A stretch of DNA of 64,000 nucleotides from Populus alba (taxonomy: Eukaryota > Streptophyta > Magnoliopsida > Malpighiales > Salicaceae). The notes under the pieces were generated by a model. It saw only the letters and a list, made by a program, of their open reading frames with translations, made no database searches and was not told the origin of the DNA. Position 1 is the stretch's first letter; each line of letters starts with the position of its first letter. A program made the position numbers and the translations under genes. This document shows positions 61,913-64,000 of the stretch, one piece after another. The stretch lies in assembly GCF_005239225.2 (NCBI RefSeq), contig NC_133293.1, forward strand, positions 8,772,333 through 8,836,332, read 5' to 3'.

Positions 61913-64000
61913 CTTGGATTAAGCAACCACAATATCCGCTAACAGGGAGCAGACTGGCTGCTATTTAGGAAGACGGAGGAGAGAACTGGAAGAAACAAGT
62001 CCTTTAGTTGGCTCCCTGCTTTCTCTTTGGTTACAGTTTTACCATCTGCTATAATTTCTTTTCTACGAATATTCTGACGACGAAATAATTTTTTGTTATT
62101 TATTTGGATGACAGTTATAAAACCTTACATCCCTCTTGACCCGGAGTGGGTTCCGGTCCATGGATTGTTCAGGTTAATTTGAATTAACCTGGGCTATTTT
62201 TGTTTAATCTAAAATGACATTATTTAAAAAAAAAATAAAAGAAATAGCTATATTTCACCATGTTTTAAACCAGAAAAAACCTAAAGTTAAATTATGAAAT
62301 AAAAAAAATAAATAATATCAAATATTAAGGATGGAATAGAAAAAAAATCAAACATACAAAAAAATAAAAAAGCAATTGTAAGCTAAAAAAATGCTTGAGT
62401 CTGTCCGGATCAATTTGTCAAACTTATAAGTCAGTTTATAAGATTGGAATAACCCGACATAAAAAAAATAAAGAAAATCATGAAACTTAATTTGTTTTTA
62501 AAAAAAGAATCAATGTTGAATCCTGAGATGGAAAAAAAATAAATTCTGAAAAAACTTATGACTACCCTTGTCCGAAGCCATTTAATTAGTAATATCAAAT
62601 ATAGAAAAACTATGAAGGTTAATTCTTAGCAAATCAAATATTTTAAAATATATTTTTGAAAAAAATAAATCACACAAATGGACCCAAAAGAAAAAAACAA
62701 TAATTAAAAGTAAAAATAAAAGTTACGAATCCACCTGGGATAACCCGTCAAATACACGAGTCGGGTCATAAAATTATATTAGCCCTGTAAAAAAAAAGAA
62801 GAAGAAAAAGAAGAATCATATTTTTTTCACTAATAGAATGTTTTTTGGTTTTTTAAAGGAAAAATAGGTATTCCACCCAAAGTTTGAATAAACCACTCAT
62901 TCCTGTGTTTTTCACTTTTGATGCCTTGGCTTCTAATCTCATCATTCCTTGATGAATCAGTCTAAATTGGCCTACAATTTCACCCAACAAAGGATAAATG
63001 AGGAAAAAAATGCGATGAAAAAATAAGACACCATAAACAGTGCACCCATAGTGTCTTATGAGTGCACGCACAACATAATCTCTGCATTAGAAATGTCACG
63101 CCTTTTTGTATCACCAACTAGATAAACGATAAGGTCAGGTTGATTTTATTTTTTTATCAATGTAAAAAAGAATATTTATGTGATATCAACAATTTAAAAC
63201 GAGTAAAAAAAATCTAAGATTTTGTAAACTAAAAAAAAAATATACATGTTATCAGAACAATGATCCAAAAAGCAAACAAAAACAAAAAACCAAGAATTGA
63301 GCATCTTATGTTTACTCCCACATAATTAATCTAATTTAATTAAATTAAAAAAAAAAATCTTTTTTAAAAAAACTAAATTCAACAAAGGTCGGAAATTTTT
63401 TTGAATTAACCTTATTACTTTCAAAACCACAAAAAAACCAATGAAAGGCGAATACATAAAAATAACAAAATATTGATGGATAAAACCAAAAAAACAATTA
63501 TTAAAAAAAGAAAGAAAAAACCAAGTAAACTTAAGTGAACTTTGTAAATTTGAGTTAATCTTTTAAATTCATAGTCCGTTAAATTATATATCTAGGTTAA
63601 ACTAAGAACTAAGAAGCTCAACACTTGCTAAATTAAATATTGGAGGATGGAATTAATAAATTATATTTAACTAAAAATAAAATTCTTTTTTTAAAAAATT
63701 CATTTAACAAAGACCTAAAAAAACTCGAGGCAACCCTTGATATTTTAAGGAAAGATAAATCTCATAGAAAGTAAATTAGAAGAATATCGGAGGATAAAAT
63801 CGAAAAAAAAAAGCTTAAAAAGAGAGGAGATGGAGAACAAAGCAAGCTTAAGTAAACCTTGTAATGTAAGTTAAACTCTTAAACCTGTAACCAGTTAAAT
63901 TAAATGTTAAAGGAAGAAATCAATTAAAATCGAGGCAAACCTGTTTTATTTTTTAAACAATTAAAAAATCCAATAGAAAGTGAAGGAAAAAAATAATAAC
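61913..64000. other. SF3B5 promoter side and repeat-rich intergenic DNA
   Basis: The first about 200 bp are the likely SF3B5 promoter and 5' UTR. From about 62,150 the DNA is A-rich and contains degenerate plus-strand copies of the GAGTTAACC repeat family (about 62,150-62,800 and 63,500-63,970). No gene is supported to the window end. Confidence 0.55.

Overview
The window is nuclear DNA of a flowering plant, most likely a woody eudicot of the Populus/Salicaceae type. The gene set is typically plant (cysteine-rich receptor-like kinase, COP1-interacting-protein-7-like protein, casein kinase 1-like, RPL14, SF3b10), the introns are GT-AG, and long AT-rich spacers carry the short AT-rich repeats I associate with poplar. 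The organism call is inference; no search was run.

Layout. 1-4.5 kb: AT-rich DNA and a two-exon dCTP pyrophosphatase gene (minus). 4.5-13.75 kb: a seven-exon cysteine-rich receptor-like kinase (CRK, minus) whose fourth intron holds a complete 5.5-kb Ty1/copia LTR retrotransposon (plus) with near-identical LTRs and a perfect 5-bp target-site duplication. 14.4-15.3 kb: a hAT-like non-autonomous element carrying a short-chain dehydrogenase fragment. 15.5-16.9 kb: RPL14 (plus). 17.8-22.4 kb: a gene (minus) for a 759-residue protein with a predicted mitochondrial presequence and three RRM-like domains. 22.6-25.5 kb: repeats. 25.5-27.7 kb: a PP2C-like gene (plus) whose metal-binding residues are mostly lost. 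28.3-36.3 kb: a 13-exon CIP7-like gene (minus). 36.3-46.1 kb: gene-poor, repeat-rich DNA. 46.1-46.7 kb: a single C2H2 zinc-finger protein with a C-terminal EAR-like motif (minus). 49.2-54.2 kb: a 14-exon casein kinase 1-like gene (minus). 54.2-60.2 kb: spacer with a second hAT-like element and MITEs. 60.2-61.9 kb: SF3B5/SF3b10 (minus). 61.9-64 kb: repeats.

The genes do not form one pathway. They are housekeeping genes (nucleotide-pool sanitation, ribosome, spliceosome) mixed with signalling genes (receptor kinase, casein kinase, PP2C-like, light-signalling CIP7-like) and a probable transcriptional repressor. All exon models were built by eye from splice signals and reading-frame continuity, and every model closes in frame. 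The points most worth following up are the CRK gene that keeps an intact coding sequence despite a young retrotransposon in an originally about 105-bp intron, the unusual repeated leader and gag/pol frame offset of that element, the gene fragment captured in a hAT-like element, the probable mitochondrial triple-RRM protein, and the PP2C-like probable pseudophosphatase.
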